Positions 1-7,203 of a stretch of 10,859 nt of DNA are shown in pieces (positions within the stretch are counted from its first letter, which is position 1; each line of letters starts with the position of its first letter). This DNA comes from Candidatus Cloacimonadota bacterium (GTDB lineage Bacteria; Cloacimonadota; Cloacimonadia; Cloacimonadales; JAIOQZ01), in assembly GCA_021106755.1 (NCBI GenBank), contig JAIOTM010000234.1, positions 1 through 10,859 on the forward strand, read 5' to 3'. The position numbers and the translations under genes were made by a program. The notes under the pieces are model-generated. The model was not told the DNA's origin. It did not search any database and was given only the letters and a program-made list of their open reading frames with translations.

Positions 1-1282
1 CCAGTTCAATCTCGGAGAGTTTGACCAACTAACCGGAACAGTCAGCGGGGGTGGTAATCCCGCGGGAACAGGTATTGTTCTCTATCAGGATAATGTGGCG
101 ATGTACAGCGGTATCGCGGATGCTTCGGGAAGCTTCAGTATCCCCGATGTAATTCCGGGAGATTATCTTGGTGTTGCGGGGCTGAATCTGCTTTATTGTG
201 ATGTTGTACAGTTTACTGTAACAGAGGATAATCAGACACGTGATTTCGTGCTGGATGAGTATCCCGGGCAGTTGAATTTCTCCTACGCGGGCTTTCCTTC
301 TGAAATGTTTTCCTTCGTTCCCAATAACACTTTTGCTTTTGGTATTAAAATTACTGAGACCGAAGCCGCGAGAATGGCGGGTCATGTTCTGGCAGGTGTT
401 TGCTTCAAAACACCAACCTCTTCTACTGATGCCACAATCTCTGCTGGAGTATGGCGCAATAATGAACTTACTCAGTTAATCCCTATAAACGGATTTGCCG
501 CAGATGAATGGGTGAGTGTATCTCTGGAGCAATACATCGTGGTTGATTCCACTGATGACCTGATTATTGGGTACGAGATTACTTCGAGCGATGGTAATTT
601 ACTCTGGATGGACAATGGTCCTAATGTGACGGGAAAAGGCGCGTGGCTACGTACTCAGGTGTGGTCTCCGTTCAACGCTGCCTATAACAAAAATGCCTGT
701 ATTGAAGCTCTCTTTATTGAGCAGGAACACGCAACTGTTAGTGGGCAGGTTATATTGGATGATGGCAACAGTGCCGAAAACGCCCTTGTGCTTACTAACG
801 ACTGGTTTACCGCACGAACTGAGGTAAACGGGGACTATACCATTGATCTTATGCCCGGCACATATCAGCTCACTGCAAGTAAGCCAGGCTACATAGAAAC
901 ACCTCCACAAGTTGTTACTGTTATAGCCGGAGAGATATTGAACGGTATTGATATTCAGTTAGAGTTGGTTCCCACCTCAACAGATGATAAGGATTCTTCT
1001 CCTGTGTACGCGGACAGAATAACTGCCTACCCAAATCCCTTTAATCCTGAAACAACTGTCAGTTACTCGCTCTCTTCTGCTGGTTCGGTCGAACTAACAG
1101 TATATAATCTGAAAGGACAGGAAGTGAAGCGGCTTTTCAGCGGGAATGCGGATAAGGGCACATTTTCCGTACAATGGAGCGGAGTTGATAACAACGGAAA
1201 AGCTGTAAGTAGTGGCGTTTACTTCTGCACTATGAAGACAAGCAAAGGTAGTACATCGTGTAAACTTCTGCTTTTGAAATAG
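1..1282 (+). CDS. Secreted multidomain protein with T9SS type A C-terminal sorting domain (5' partial)
   Basis: The reading frame is open from base 2 to the stop at 1280-1282, so the start lies left of the window; 426 residues are visible. Numbering from the edge: residues 10-90 form a carboxypeptidase-regulatory/CnaB-like beta domain (TGTVSGGGNPAG, then SGSFSIPDVIPGDY). Residues about 91-240 are a Trp/Gly-rich beta-sandwich I cannot name. Residues 244-322 are a second regulatory-like domain (ATVSGQV, NGDYTIDLMPGTYQLTAS). Residues 340-426 are the FlgD-like/type A sorting domain with YPNPFNPET, VYNLKGQEV, WSGVDNNGK, SSGVYFCTM and a final LLLLK. Proteins with this end are carried over the outer membrane by the type IX system and released or anchored at the surface; this is family knowledge. 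The catalytic or binding part, if any, is outside the window. The gene ends in a terminator, so it is not joined to the genes that follow. Confidence 0.9.
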   Translation, partial: QFNLGEFDQLTGTVSGGGNPAGTGIVLYQDNVAMYSGIADASGSFSIPDVIPGDYLGVAGLNLLYCDVVQFTVTEDNQTRDFVLDEYPGQLNFSYAGFPSEMFSFVPNNTFAFGIKITETEAARMAGHVLAGVCFKTPTSSTDATISAGVWRNNELTQLIPINGFAADEWVSVSLEQYIVVDSTDDLIIGYEITSSDGNLLWMDNGPNVTGKGAWLRTQVWSPFNAAYNKNACIEALFIEQEHATVSGQVILDDGNSAENALVLTNDWFTARTEVNGDYTIDLMPGTYQLTASKPGYIETPPQVVTVIAGEILNGIDIQLELVPTSTDDKDSSPVYADRITAYPNPFNPETTVSYSLSSAGSVELTVYNLKGQEVKRLFSGNADKGTFSVQWSGVDNNGKAVSSGVYFCTMKTSKGSTSCKLLLLK

Positions 1283-1288
1283 ATTGCG

Positions 1289-1317
1289 AAGGGGAGACAA
1301 TAGTTTGTCTTCCTTTT
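1289..1317 (+). terminator. Rho-independent terminator after the T9SS cargo gene
   Basis: Bases 1289-1300 can pair with 1305-1316 to form a 12-bp stem (core GGGAGACAA / TTGTCTTCC, with two G-U pairs) closed by the tetraloop TAGT. The 3' arm runs into TTTT. It begins 6 bases after the stop codon. This is the best hairpin of the window and separates the cargo gene from the lipoprotein gene. Confidence 0.7.
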
Positions 1318-1490
1318 ATCTCACTAAAAGGGAATAAAAATAATAGATAAATAATCTCCGATATTGATTTACGGGCTTCGATTTTTCAGAGGTATCCTAT
1401 TCTGCTGGAATAATGGACAATATTTCCTCAAACCTCTAATATCATACTTTGTTCCTCAGATAATACTTAGTTTGAATCAATATGAGGGAA

Positions 1491-1511
1491 CTCTTTGCAA
1501 AGAGGCTTTTT
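1491..1511 (+). terminator. Short palindromic hairpin followed by T-run (weak terminator candidate)
   Basis: CTCTTTGCAAAGAG (1491-1504) is a perfect 14-base palindrome, able to form a 5-bp hairpin with loop TGCA. It is followed by GGCTTTTT (1504-1511). The stem is short, so termination would be weak. Between the terminator at 1289-1317 and this point I see no convincing gene, so it could be a backup terminator, the end of a small RNA, or chance. Confidence 0.25.
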
Positions 1512-1513
1512 CG

Positions 1514-1541
1514 TTGACAACCTCTAACGCTGTTCTCTTAT
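1514..1541 (+). promoter_or_regulatory. Possible sigma-70-like promoter for the lipoprotein gene
   Basis: TTGACA at 1514-1519 matches a canonical -35 box exactly. With a 16-base spacer it is followed by TCTTAT at 1536-1541, four of six matches to TATAAT. It sits 20-50 bases before the lipoprotein start and directly after the hairpin at 1491-1511. FCB-group bacteria often use other promoter shapes, so this is only a candidate. Confidence 0.3.
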
Positions 1542-1553
1542 CGGTTTCATCAT

Positions 1554-1560
1554 AGGAGGA
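1554..1560 (+). promoter_or_regulatory. Strong Shine-Dalgarno AGGAGGA; bears on start choice
   Basis: AGGAGGA ends directly before two tandem ATG codons at 1561 and 1564. AGGAGG is 1 base from the first ATG and 4 bases from the second, so the second (1564) is the more likely start. The difference is one Met and does not affect the signal peptide. Confidence 0.6.
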
Positions 1561-2142
1561 ATGATGAAAATACTCATTATTTTATTACTGAATATTCTGC
1601 TTCTGGGTTGTTCAGATATAAATAATAATAAAAAAGAGACTGAATCTTCAGAAGCAAAGGAGTTAAAAATGGCTGGATTTGAATTGTCTGGAAAATCGCA
1701 CCATTTCATGGGAATTGAATTGAACAATCAGGTTTGGAACTTACTTCAGAAAGAGAATAGAACTCCAGAGGATATTAATCGCATGATAAATTATGCGTTA
1801 GCCTCGCAACATCATTGGTACAAGTCTCCTCATTGGCAACCAGTTAATGCTCAACGGGGTGAGTGGATGATATCTCATGTTTTCGCGGTTTCGGGAATCG
1901 GGGAATCAGCTCTGAAACATGCCCGGAACTGTCTAAGGCTCACAGAAGAACATGCTTTTAATGATTTCGACCTCGCTTATGCTTACGAAGCGATGGCAAG
2001 AGCTTACTCCAGTCTGAAAGATAAAGACAATTACCAGAAATACTACCAATTAGCAGAAGAAGCAGGAAACAACATAGCTTCGGAAGAAGATAAGAGCGTC
2101 TTCATGGGAGATTTAAAAGCAGATCCCTGGATGGGGAAATAG
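1561..2142 (+). CDS. Lipoprotein with conserved TPR-like helical domain, function unknown
   Basis: 193 residues from 1561 (192 from the better-spaced ATG at 1564). Residues 1-17 are a lipoprotein signal peptide: Lys3, a run of Leu/Ile, then the lipobox LLGC with Cys17 as the lipidation site. A polar Asn/Lys/Glu linker (18-36) follows. Residues about 50-193 are mostly helical and resemble a conserved soluble family seen in many bacteria, with NNQVWNLL, ASQHHW, QRGEW, HARNCLRLTEEH, FDLAYAYEAMARAY, EEAG, EEDK and a closing DPWMG. The second half reads like a pair of TPR repeats, suggesting a protein-binding scaffold; no catalytic site is evident. The family match is from memory. The same frame has an internal ATG at 1669 with its own ideal ribosome binding site, which would give a 157-residue cytosolic form. 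The gene stands alone between two gaps. Confidence 0.85.
   Translation: MMKILIILLLNILLLGCSDINNNKKETESSEAKELKMAGFELSGKSHHFMGIELNNQVWNLLQKENRTPEDINRMINYALASQHHWYKSPHWQPVNAQRGEWMISHVFAVSGIGESALKHARNCLRLTEEHAFNDFDLAYAYEAMARAYSSLKDKDNYQKYYQLAEEAGNNIASEEDKSVFMGDLKADPWMGK
1656..1671 (+). promoter_or_regulatory. Internal Shine-Dalgarno and ATG inside the lipoprotein gene
   Basis: AAAGGAG at 1656-1662, a 6-base spacer, then ATG at 1669-1671 (Met37, in frame). Spacing and strength are as good as those of the annotated start. Initiation here would skip the signal peptide and the linker but keep the whole conserved domain. Confidence 0.45.
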
Positions 2143-2201
2143 GTGATAAATCATTTTTAATTTTTTTGAATTACAATAGGTCATGAATTTGAAGAACAAC
2201 C

Positions 2202-2218
2202 GTTACGGTCACTGTAAC
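2202..2218 (+). promoter_or_regulatory. 17-base dyad upstream of the glycan operon (possible operator)
   Basis: GTTACGGTCACTGTAAC reads nearly the same on both strands: 8-base arms around a central C, with one G-T mismatch. With a centre of one base it cannot fold as a hairpin, so it looks more like a protein-binding dyad. It lies 47 bases before the first gene of the nine-gene operon. A weak promoter (TTGAAG at 2189-2194, TGTAAC at 2213-2218, spacer 18) would overlap it. Speculative. Confidence 0.25.
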
Positions 2219-2264
2219 CATAATAACCAATGGGATGATAAATAATTGTAAAGGATAGAGAGTA

Positions 2265-3653
2265 ATGAATATTACATTAAATAAGTCGATGTTTTCGAGA
2301 AAAAATTTCTATATATTTTTCGCGATTATCCTCGTAATGAAAATTATATTTGCCTGTGGAGTGTTTTACAAGAATCCAGACTATGTAACGTTACCCGATT
2401 CGGGTGATTACAGCAATTTTGCCCGGCAAATTCTTGCTCAGGGAGTATTTGTCCCTGATGTTACGACAAACCCTTTAGGGTTGGCTGAAATTGCGCCGGG
2501 ATATCCACTTTTAATGTCCTTCTTTTATTTGTTTAGTGACAGCCCATTGTTACAGGTAATCTTCAATGTGATTATGTCGCATCTGATTTCTCTATTTGCA
2601 TTCAAAATTGGTTTGTTGTTGTTTAAGAATAATGCTCTCTCCTTTTTGTCGGCTACTATGGTTATGCTAAGTCCTATGATAATGTATTATTCCCTCATAA
2701 TTCTGAAAGAACCGACTTCAAGTCTGCTTTTTATCTGGTTAATTTACCTAATAATCCTCTATTACATTGTCGGAAAAAAAGAGTACTCTCTTAAAACATA
2801 TATATGGCATATCGTTGGAATTGGAGCAATCACCACTTTTTTGATTCACACAGACGAGCGGTTTGTTATCCATATCTTATTAATCATGATTGTTATACTC
2901 ATTTTCGATTCTTCCAGTATTAAAATGCGTATTTTAACTGTGATTTCCTATGGTGTACTTATAATTCTACTATCGCTTCCCTGGGCAATTCGCAATCATT
3001 CAGTTTACGGAAGACCGATGTTTTTATCTTGCAGAACCGCTCCCTACAGCGATGTGCTACTTACAAAACTGGGATTTGAATGGGAAAATAAGAATCGTCT
3101 TCCTTTAGATTGTTTTCCGAGAGGCTGTAACGCTTACACTTCAATTCAAATCAGCGATGCGGTGCTTGATTCAATTGAAGCGGGATTTATCCCAACGAGT
3201 CTCGATCTTCGTGCCGTAGAACACATCATCATGGGGTTAGAGGTAGGAATAAGACCATATCAATTTTCAGATATTCATCGCTATTGGTCAAATTTCATAG
3301 AATTTTTCAGAATCGCTGATTTTGAGAACGACTTCAGAGCATCTGGCTTTGTTTTTACTGCTCCATGGTCGCTAAAGCATAACATTATATCAATATTTGT
3401 TTGCGCGATTGTTTTGCCCGGTTTCATTATCGCATTGTTTATCACTATCAAAAATAGGATAATTCTGTTCATGATGCTCCTTATCGCGTGGCACGCGTTT
3501 TATCATATTTTTATCGAATACGCAGAGGACAGATACAGAATTCCGCTTTCTCCTCTCATTACTATAATTAGTATGTATGGTTACTGGATGGTTTACCTGA
3601 AGTGGCAACAATACTCAAACAATAAGAAAATAACAAAAGGCGTTGATTTGTGA
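2265..3653 (+). CDS. GT-C superfamily integral membrane glycosyltransferase (PMT/ArnT-like)
   Basis: 462 residues, about ten membrane segments, with a large extracytoplasmic stretch at about 241-370. The first outside loop holds LPDSGDY (Asp45, Asp48) followed by ARQIL and PGYPLLMSFFYLF (78-90). This is the usual layout of GT39/GT83/PMT_2 enzymes, where an Asp of this loop is the catalytic base. PWAIRNHSVYGRPMF (239-253) and RYRIPLSPLI (423-432) are also typical. Such enzymes take a sugar from a polyprenyl-phosphate donor and transfer it to lipid A, glycan or protein on the periplasmic side. The substrate cannot be read from sequence. AAGGA at 2251-2255 lies 9 bases before the ATG. It is the first gene of the operon, and its stop overlaps the next start by 4 bases. 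The outer loop has three Cys (256, 283, 288). A polymerase or other GT-C role is possible. Confidence 0.85.
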   Translation: MNITLNKSMFSRKNFYIFFAIILVMKIIFACGVFYKNPDYVTLPDSGDYSNFARQILAQGVFVPDVTTNPLGLAEIAPGYPLLMSFFYLFSDSPLLQVIFNVIMSHLISLFAFKIGLLLFKNNALSFLSATMVMLSPMIMYYSLIILKEPTSSLLFIWLIYLIILYYIVGKKEYSLKTYIWHIVGIGAITTFLIHTDERFVIHILLIMIVILIFDSSSIKMRILTVISYGVLIILLSLPWAIRNHSVYGRPMFLSCRTAPYSDVLLTKLGFEWENKNRLPLDCFPRGCNAYTSIQISDAVLDSIEAGFIPTSLDLRAVEHIIMGLEVGIRPYQFSDIHRYWSNFIEFFRIADFENDFRASGFVFTAPWSLKHNIISIFVCAIVLPGFIIALFITIKNRIILFMMLLIAWHAFYHIFIEYAEDRYRIPLSPLITIISMYGYWMVYLKWQQYSNNKKITKGVDL

Positions 3654-4342
3654 AAGCTGTAATACTCGCTGGCGGATTAGGTTCCCGGCTCAAACCATTT
3701 ACCGAAGTGATTCCTAAACCGCTTCTTCCTATCGGGGAAAAAGCCGTATTGGAAATTCAGATAGAACACCTTTGCAAGCATGGTTTTGACCAAATCTGGC
3801 TTGCGACAAACTACAAGAGTTCGTATATCGAGAATTTCTTTGGTGATGGCTCGGCTTATGGAGTTGAACTAACTATCAGCAAAGAAGAAAAGAGACTTGG
3901 CACTGTTGGTCCAATAACTTTACTGAAAGACCAACTGACTGAACCATTCCTGATGATGAACGGGGATATCCTCTCTTTAGTGAATTTCAGGGAAATGTAC
4001 GAGTTCGCGTGTAAATCTCCAGCATCGCTTGTTGTGGGGACAAAAGAAATTATCACACCATTCCTTTTTGGTAACCTTTTCTTTGAAGGAGACTATGTAA
4101 CCGGAATTGAGGAGAAACCAGACCTCAAGTCGATGATAATAGCTGGAATCTATGTTCTCAAGCCTGAGATATTCAAACATATACCTGATAACGAGTACTA
4201 TGGAATAGACCAGTTAATCCTGAAAATGTTAGACCTTGGTGATCCTGTCGCGAAATATGAGATAAAAGAATACTGGCTTGATATTGGTCGCATAGATGAC
4301 TATGAAAAAGCACAGAAAATTTACAATGAGTACTTTGAGTAA
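3650..4342 (+). CDS. Sugar-1-phosphate nucleotidyltransferase (PtmE/RmlA-like NTP transferase)
   Basis: 230 residues with one NTP_transferase domain. The signature runs from GGLGSRLKP (8-16) through PKPLLPIG (22-29). The metal-binding NGD is at 104-106, EKP at 155-157 and YWLDIGRIDDYEKA at 208-221. These enzymes join a sugar 1-phosphate and an NTP to give an NDP-sugar and pyrophosphate in the cytoplasm. Position next to LegB and LegC genes suggests the role of PtmE of the GDP-legionaminic route (charging GlcN-1-P or GlcNAc-1-P). Unlike Campylobacter PtmE, as I recall it, there are no CBS domains in front. The base (GTP, UTP or other) cannot be fixed by eye. The start is GTG at 3650, overlapping the previous stop as GTGA; AAAAGG at 3635-3640 supports it. 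Confidence 0.88.
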   Translation: MKAVILAGGLGSRLKPFTEVIPKPLLPIGEKAVLEIQIEHLCKHGFDQIWLATNYKSSYIENFFGDGSAYGVELTISKEEKRLGTVGPITLLKDQLTEPFLMMNGDILSLVNFREMYEFACKSPASLVVGTKEIITPFLFGNLFFEGDYVTGIEEKPDLKSMIIAGIYVLKPEIFKHIPDNEYYGIDQLILKMLDLGDPVAKYEIKEYWLDIGRIDDYEKAQKIYNEYFE

Positions 4343-4347
4343 TTATC

Positions 4348-5322
4348 ATGAAAAAAACGCTTGTAACTGGAGCCGGTGGATTTATTGGTTCGCATCTTGT
4401 TGAACTGCTTATCGAAAAAGGATACAATGTAAGGGCATTTGTCCGCTATAATTCAAAAAACGACTGGGGCTGGCTGGAAGAAAGTTCTTACCGGAACAAT
4501 ATCGAAGTGGTAACTGGCGATATCAGGGATTACGATTCTGTTTGTGCTGCCGTACATGGTTGCAATCAGGTATTTCACCTTGCCGCTCTTATCGGTATTC
4601 CATACTCCTATATATCGCCGCTGGCATATATCAAAACTAATATTGAGGGAACGTACAACATATTGCAATCGTGCAGGCAGGAAAAAGTAGATAACATTAT
4701 GATTACATCTACCAGTGAAACCTACGGATCGGCACAGTATGTTCCCATAGATGAAACACACCCCATGGTTGGGCAATCTCCTTATTCAGCTTCAAAAATC
4801 GGGGCTGATCATTTAGCCCTTAGTTACTGGCGATCATTCAATTTGCCAGTAAAAATTGTCCGCCCATTTAACACCTATGGTCCTCGTCAATCTGCCAGAG
4901 CAATTATCCCGACAGTTATCACACAGATACTTTCAGGTAAAAAGCTGTTGAAACTGGGCAATCTTCACCCTACTCGTGATTTAACTTTTGTGCAGGACAC
5001 GGTAGCAGGTTTTGAAGCAATCTCCCGTTCATCTCGGTTAAACGGAGAAATTACAAATATTGGTATGAACCATGAAATATCAATTGGAGATATGGTTAAT
5101 CTTATTGTTCAATTATGTAACACCGAGATTGAAATCCAGACTGACACGGAAAGAGTACGACCTGACAAAAGCGAAGTGGAGCGTCTGTATTGCGCGAACG
5201 AAAAAATACTGAGCAACACAGATTGGAAACCTGCTTACACCTTAAAGAGCGGATTAATGGAGACCATCGCTTTTCTGAAAGACAATCTATGTCGCTACAA
5301 ACCTGAGATATATAATGTCTGA
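4348..5322 (+). CDS. legB: LegB-type NAD-dependent NDP-GlcNAc 4,6-dehydratase
   Basis: 324 residues, extended short-chain dehydrogenase. The Rossmann motif TGAGGFIG is at 7-14, the active-site strand TSTSETYG at 120-127 (Thr122, Ser123, Glu124), and YSASK at 146-150 with Tyr146 and Lys150. RPFNTYGPRQSARA (172-185) and LGNLHPTRDLTFVQDT (203-218) mark it as the LegB / LLPSF_EDH_00030 group (TIGR04180 as I recall). The reaction removes water across C4-C6 of an NDP-GlcNAc to give the 4-keto-6-deoxy sugar used by the next gene's aminotransferase. The Thr-Ser-Glu set is like that of GDP-mannose 4,6-dehydratase, in contrast to the Thr-Asp-Glu of dTDP-glucose dehydratases. It starts 5 bases after the upstream stop with only a weak ribosome site, so translational coupling is likely. 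Confidence 0.92.
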   Translation: MKKTLVTGAGGFIGSHLVELLIEKGYNVRAFVRYNSKNDWGWLEESSYRNNIEVVTGDIRDYDSVCAAVHGCNQVFHLAALIGIPYSYISPLAYIKTNIEGTYNILQSCRQEKVDNIMITSTSETYGSAQYVPIDETHPMVGQSPYSASKIGADHLALSYWRSFNLPVKIVRPFNTYGPRQSARAIIPTVITQILSGKKLLKLGNLHPTRDLTFVQDTVAGFEAISRSSRLNGEITNIGMNHEISIGDMVNLIVQLCNTEIEIQTDTERVRPDKSEVERLYCANEKILSNTDWKPAYTLKSGLMETIAFLKDNLCRYKPEIYNV

Positions 5323-6499
5323 CTCATTAGATAAAAGGGCATTTATTCCGTTATCTGTTCCCCATCTGGGTGGACGGGAAGGTGAATATGTGCAGCAATG
5401 TATTGATACCGAGTGGGTTTCATCGGCTGGAGCCTTTGTAAATCGCTTTGAAGATGATATTGTGAATTATACAGGTAGCCAATTTGCCATAGCTTGCGTA
5501 AACGGCACAGCCGCGTTGCACTTATCACTACTAATGGCAGGTGTTGCTCCTGGTAATCATGTCTTGGTTCCATCACTGACGTTTATTGCACCAGTAAACA
5601 CTGTCAGGTATTGTAACGCTGATCCTATATTTCTTGATTGCGATGAATTTTACAACATTGATGTTGATAAGCTTCGCCGCTTTCTGGAAAGTGAGACCAA
5701 ATTTGAGGACGATTGTTGTATCTTTAAGCAAACAGGACAAAAGATTTCAGCAATAGTGCCAGTACATGTCTTTGGAGGGGCTGTCGATATGGAAGCTTTA
5801 TCTACGCTATGCCTTGAATATAAAATACCAATCGTGGAAGATGCCACAGAAAGCCTTGGTACCCGCTATAAAAGGGGCAGATTAAAGGGGCGGCATACTG
5901 GCACAATCGGGCAATTTGGATGTCTTTCTTTCAACGGGAATAAAATCATTACCTGCGGGGGTGGCGGTATAATCCTTACTGATAACGAGGTTGCCGCAAA
6001 GAAACTAAAATACCTGAGTGAGCAGGCAAAAGATGATGAGCAGTTTTTTATTCATAACGAAGTTGGGTTCAATTATCGCCTTACAAACATTCAGGCAGCA
6101 ATTGGAGTGGCTCAGTTAGAACAATTAGAGCAAATTATTTTACGGAAGAAGGACAATTTCCAAAGATACAAAAAAAATCTGACAAATACCTCACGGTTGA
6201 AGCTTATTGATTTTCCTCCCTACTGCGACTCAAATCATTGGTTCTATTCTGTTCAGATAGACGGTTACAACAGGAAAAATCTCAGGGCATTAATCTCAAA
6301 ACTCGGTTCGTGTAATATTCAGGCACGTCCCGTTTGGGAATTGAACAACAGGCAAGAACCTTATCGGAACTATCATTCTTTTGAAATCAGTAAAGCCACC
6401 GAACTCTGCGAGAAAACATTGAATATTCCATGTTCCTCGAATCTTACTTCCAACGAGGTCGATTATGTTTGCGAGAAACTCATCAAGGAAACACAATGA
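5315..6499 (+). CDS. legC: LegC-type PLP-dependent sugar aminotransferase (DegT/DnrJ/EryC1)
   Basis: 394 residues, fold type I sugar aminotransferase. The PLP-binding Lys210 is in SFNGNKIITCGGGG (205-218). Asp176 in VEDATES contacts the cofactor ring, and NGTAAL (63-68) is the phosphate-binding turn. IPLSVPHLGGREGEYV (11-26) and EWVSSAGAFVNRFE (33-46) fit the LegC / LLPSF_NHT_00031 group (TIGR04181 as I recall). That group is usually found with LegB, a nucleotidyltransferase and NeuABCD-like genes. The expected reaction uses glutamate to put an amino group on C4 of the LegB product, giving an NDP-4-amino-4,6-dideoxy-GlcNAc. The ATG at 5315 lies 8 bases inside the end of legB, so the two are coupled. 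Confidence 0.92.
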   Translation: MSDSLDKRAFIPLSVPHLGGREGEYVQQCIDTEWVSSAGAFVNRFEDDIVNYTGSQFAIACVNGTAALHLSLLMAGVAPGNHVLVPSLTFIAPVNTVRYCNADPIFLDCDEFYNIDVDKLRRFLESETKFEDDCCIFKQTGQKISAIVPVHVFGGAVDMEALSTLCLEYKIPIVEDATESLGTRYKRGRLKGRHTGTIGQFGCLSFNGNKIITCGGGGIILTDNEVAAKKLKYLSEQAKDDEQFFIHNEVGFNYRLTNIQAAIGVAQLEQLEQIILRKKDNFQRYKKNLTNTSRLKLIDFPPYCDSNHWFYSVQIDGYNRKNLRALISKLGSCNIQARPVWELNNRQEPYRNYHSFEISKATELCEKTLNIPCSSNLTSNEVDYVCEKLIKETQ

Positions 6500-7203
6500 A
6501 GATTTTAATCGCGGTTATCGCTTACAACGAGGAGAAGAATCTACCGTTGGTTTTCAAGGATTTGAATGAACACAATTTTGGTTACGATGTAGTTTTAATT
6601 GATAATGGCTCTAACGATGAAACAGCTAAAATGGCGATGAAGCACAACATTCCTTGTGTTCGTCACTGTATTAACACTGGTTCAGCGAGTGGTACATTAC
6701 GCTCCTATTTCGAATACGCGCATCGGTACGATTATGACATTCTATGCCAGTTTGATGGAGATGGTCAACATCTCGCATCTAAACTACCATTGATTATTAA
6801 TCCCATTAAAGAAAATAAGGCAGATTACGTTATCGGTTCTCGCTTCCTGAAGAAAGAAGGATTCCAATCGACAGTTCTCAGACGTATGGGAATTTCAGTC
6901 ATGGCTGGAATAGCAACCAGAACTATTGGGTTTAAGTTTACCGACATAACTTCGGGTTTCAGAGCATACGGTAAGCAAGTAATAGACTATATCGCAATGC
7001 AATACCCCTATGAAATTCATGACACGCTTCAACTTGCAATGGTGAGTTCCATGGGAGGGGCAAGGTTTGCCGAGGTTCCGGTTATTATGCAGGAACGCGC
7101 TCATGGTGTGTCAGAATACAACATCAGTTTTGCATCCAGATATATGATGAAAAGCCTGATTAACTCACTTGGTTGCAAACTGCAAATGAAAAAGGGGAAG
7201 TAA
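6496..7203 (+). CDS. GT2 family glycosyltransferase (polyprenyl-phosphate sugar synthase-like)
   Basis: 235 residues. The GT-A fold starts MKILIAVIAYNEEKNLP; the nucleotide-binding Asp is in LIDNGSNDET (34-43), and the metal-binding DGDGQH is at 87-92. TDITSGFRAY (149-158) and QERAHGVSEYN (199-209) are found in the dolichyl/undecaprenyl-phosphate sugar synthase-like branch of GT2. There are no membrane helices, so it probably works at the inner face of the membrane. The frame is open further upstream, but ATG at 6496 is chosen because AAGGAA (6485-6490) sits 5 bases before it and it overlaps the legC stop by 4 bases (ATGA). The following DUF2304 gene is its common partner. Donor and acceptor are unknown; direct transfer to a growing glycan is an alternative. 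Confidence 0.88.
   Translation: MKILIAVIAYNEEKNLPLVFKDLNEHNFGYDVVLIDNGSNDETAKMAMKHNIPCVRHCINTGSASGTLRSYFEYAHRYDYDILCQFDGDGQHLASKLPLIINPIKENKADYVIGSRFLKKEGFQSTVLRRMGISVMAGIATRTIGFKFTDITSGFRAYGKQVIDYIAMQYPYEIHDTLQLAMVSSMGGARFAEVPVIMQERAHGVSEYNISFASRYMMKSLINSLGCKLQMKKGK

Noticed and set aside
29..385. Minus-strand open frame opposite the T9SS cargo gene
   Set aside because: It is antisense to a gene with clear domains and shows no ribosome site or motif; the other antisense frames in the window were judged the same way.
95..1282. GTG at 95 as the start of the first gene
   Set aside because: The frame is open to base 2 and the beta domain TGTVSGGG begins before it; the gene is cut by the window edge.
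1431..1527. Direct repeat AACCTCTAA at 1431-1439 and 1519-1527
   Set aside because: Only 9 bases long, two copies, no matching flank or insertion between them; fits chance in AT-rich sequence.
1364..1555. 63-residue open frame in the gap before the lipoprotein gene
   Set aside because: It begins at a TTG without a ribosome binding site, has no recognisable composition or motif, and runs through the palindrome and promoter candidate.
6430..6495. Upstream extension of the GT2 gene inside legC
   Set aside because: The extra 22 residues precede the natural GT2 start MKILIAVIAYNEE, and the ATG at 6496 has a well-placed AAGGAA.
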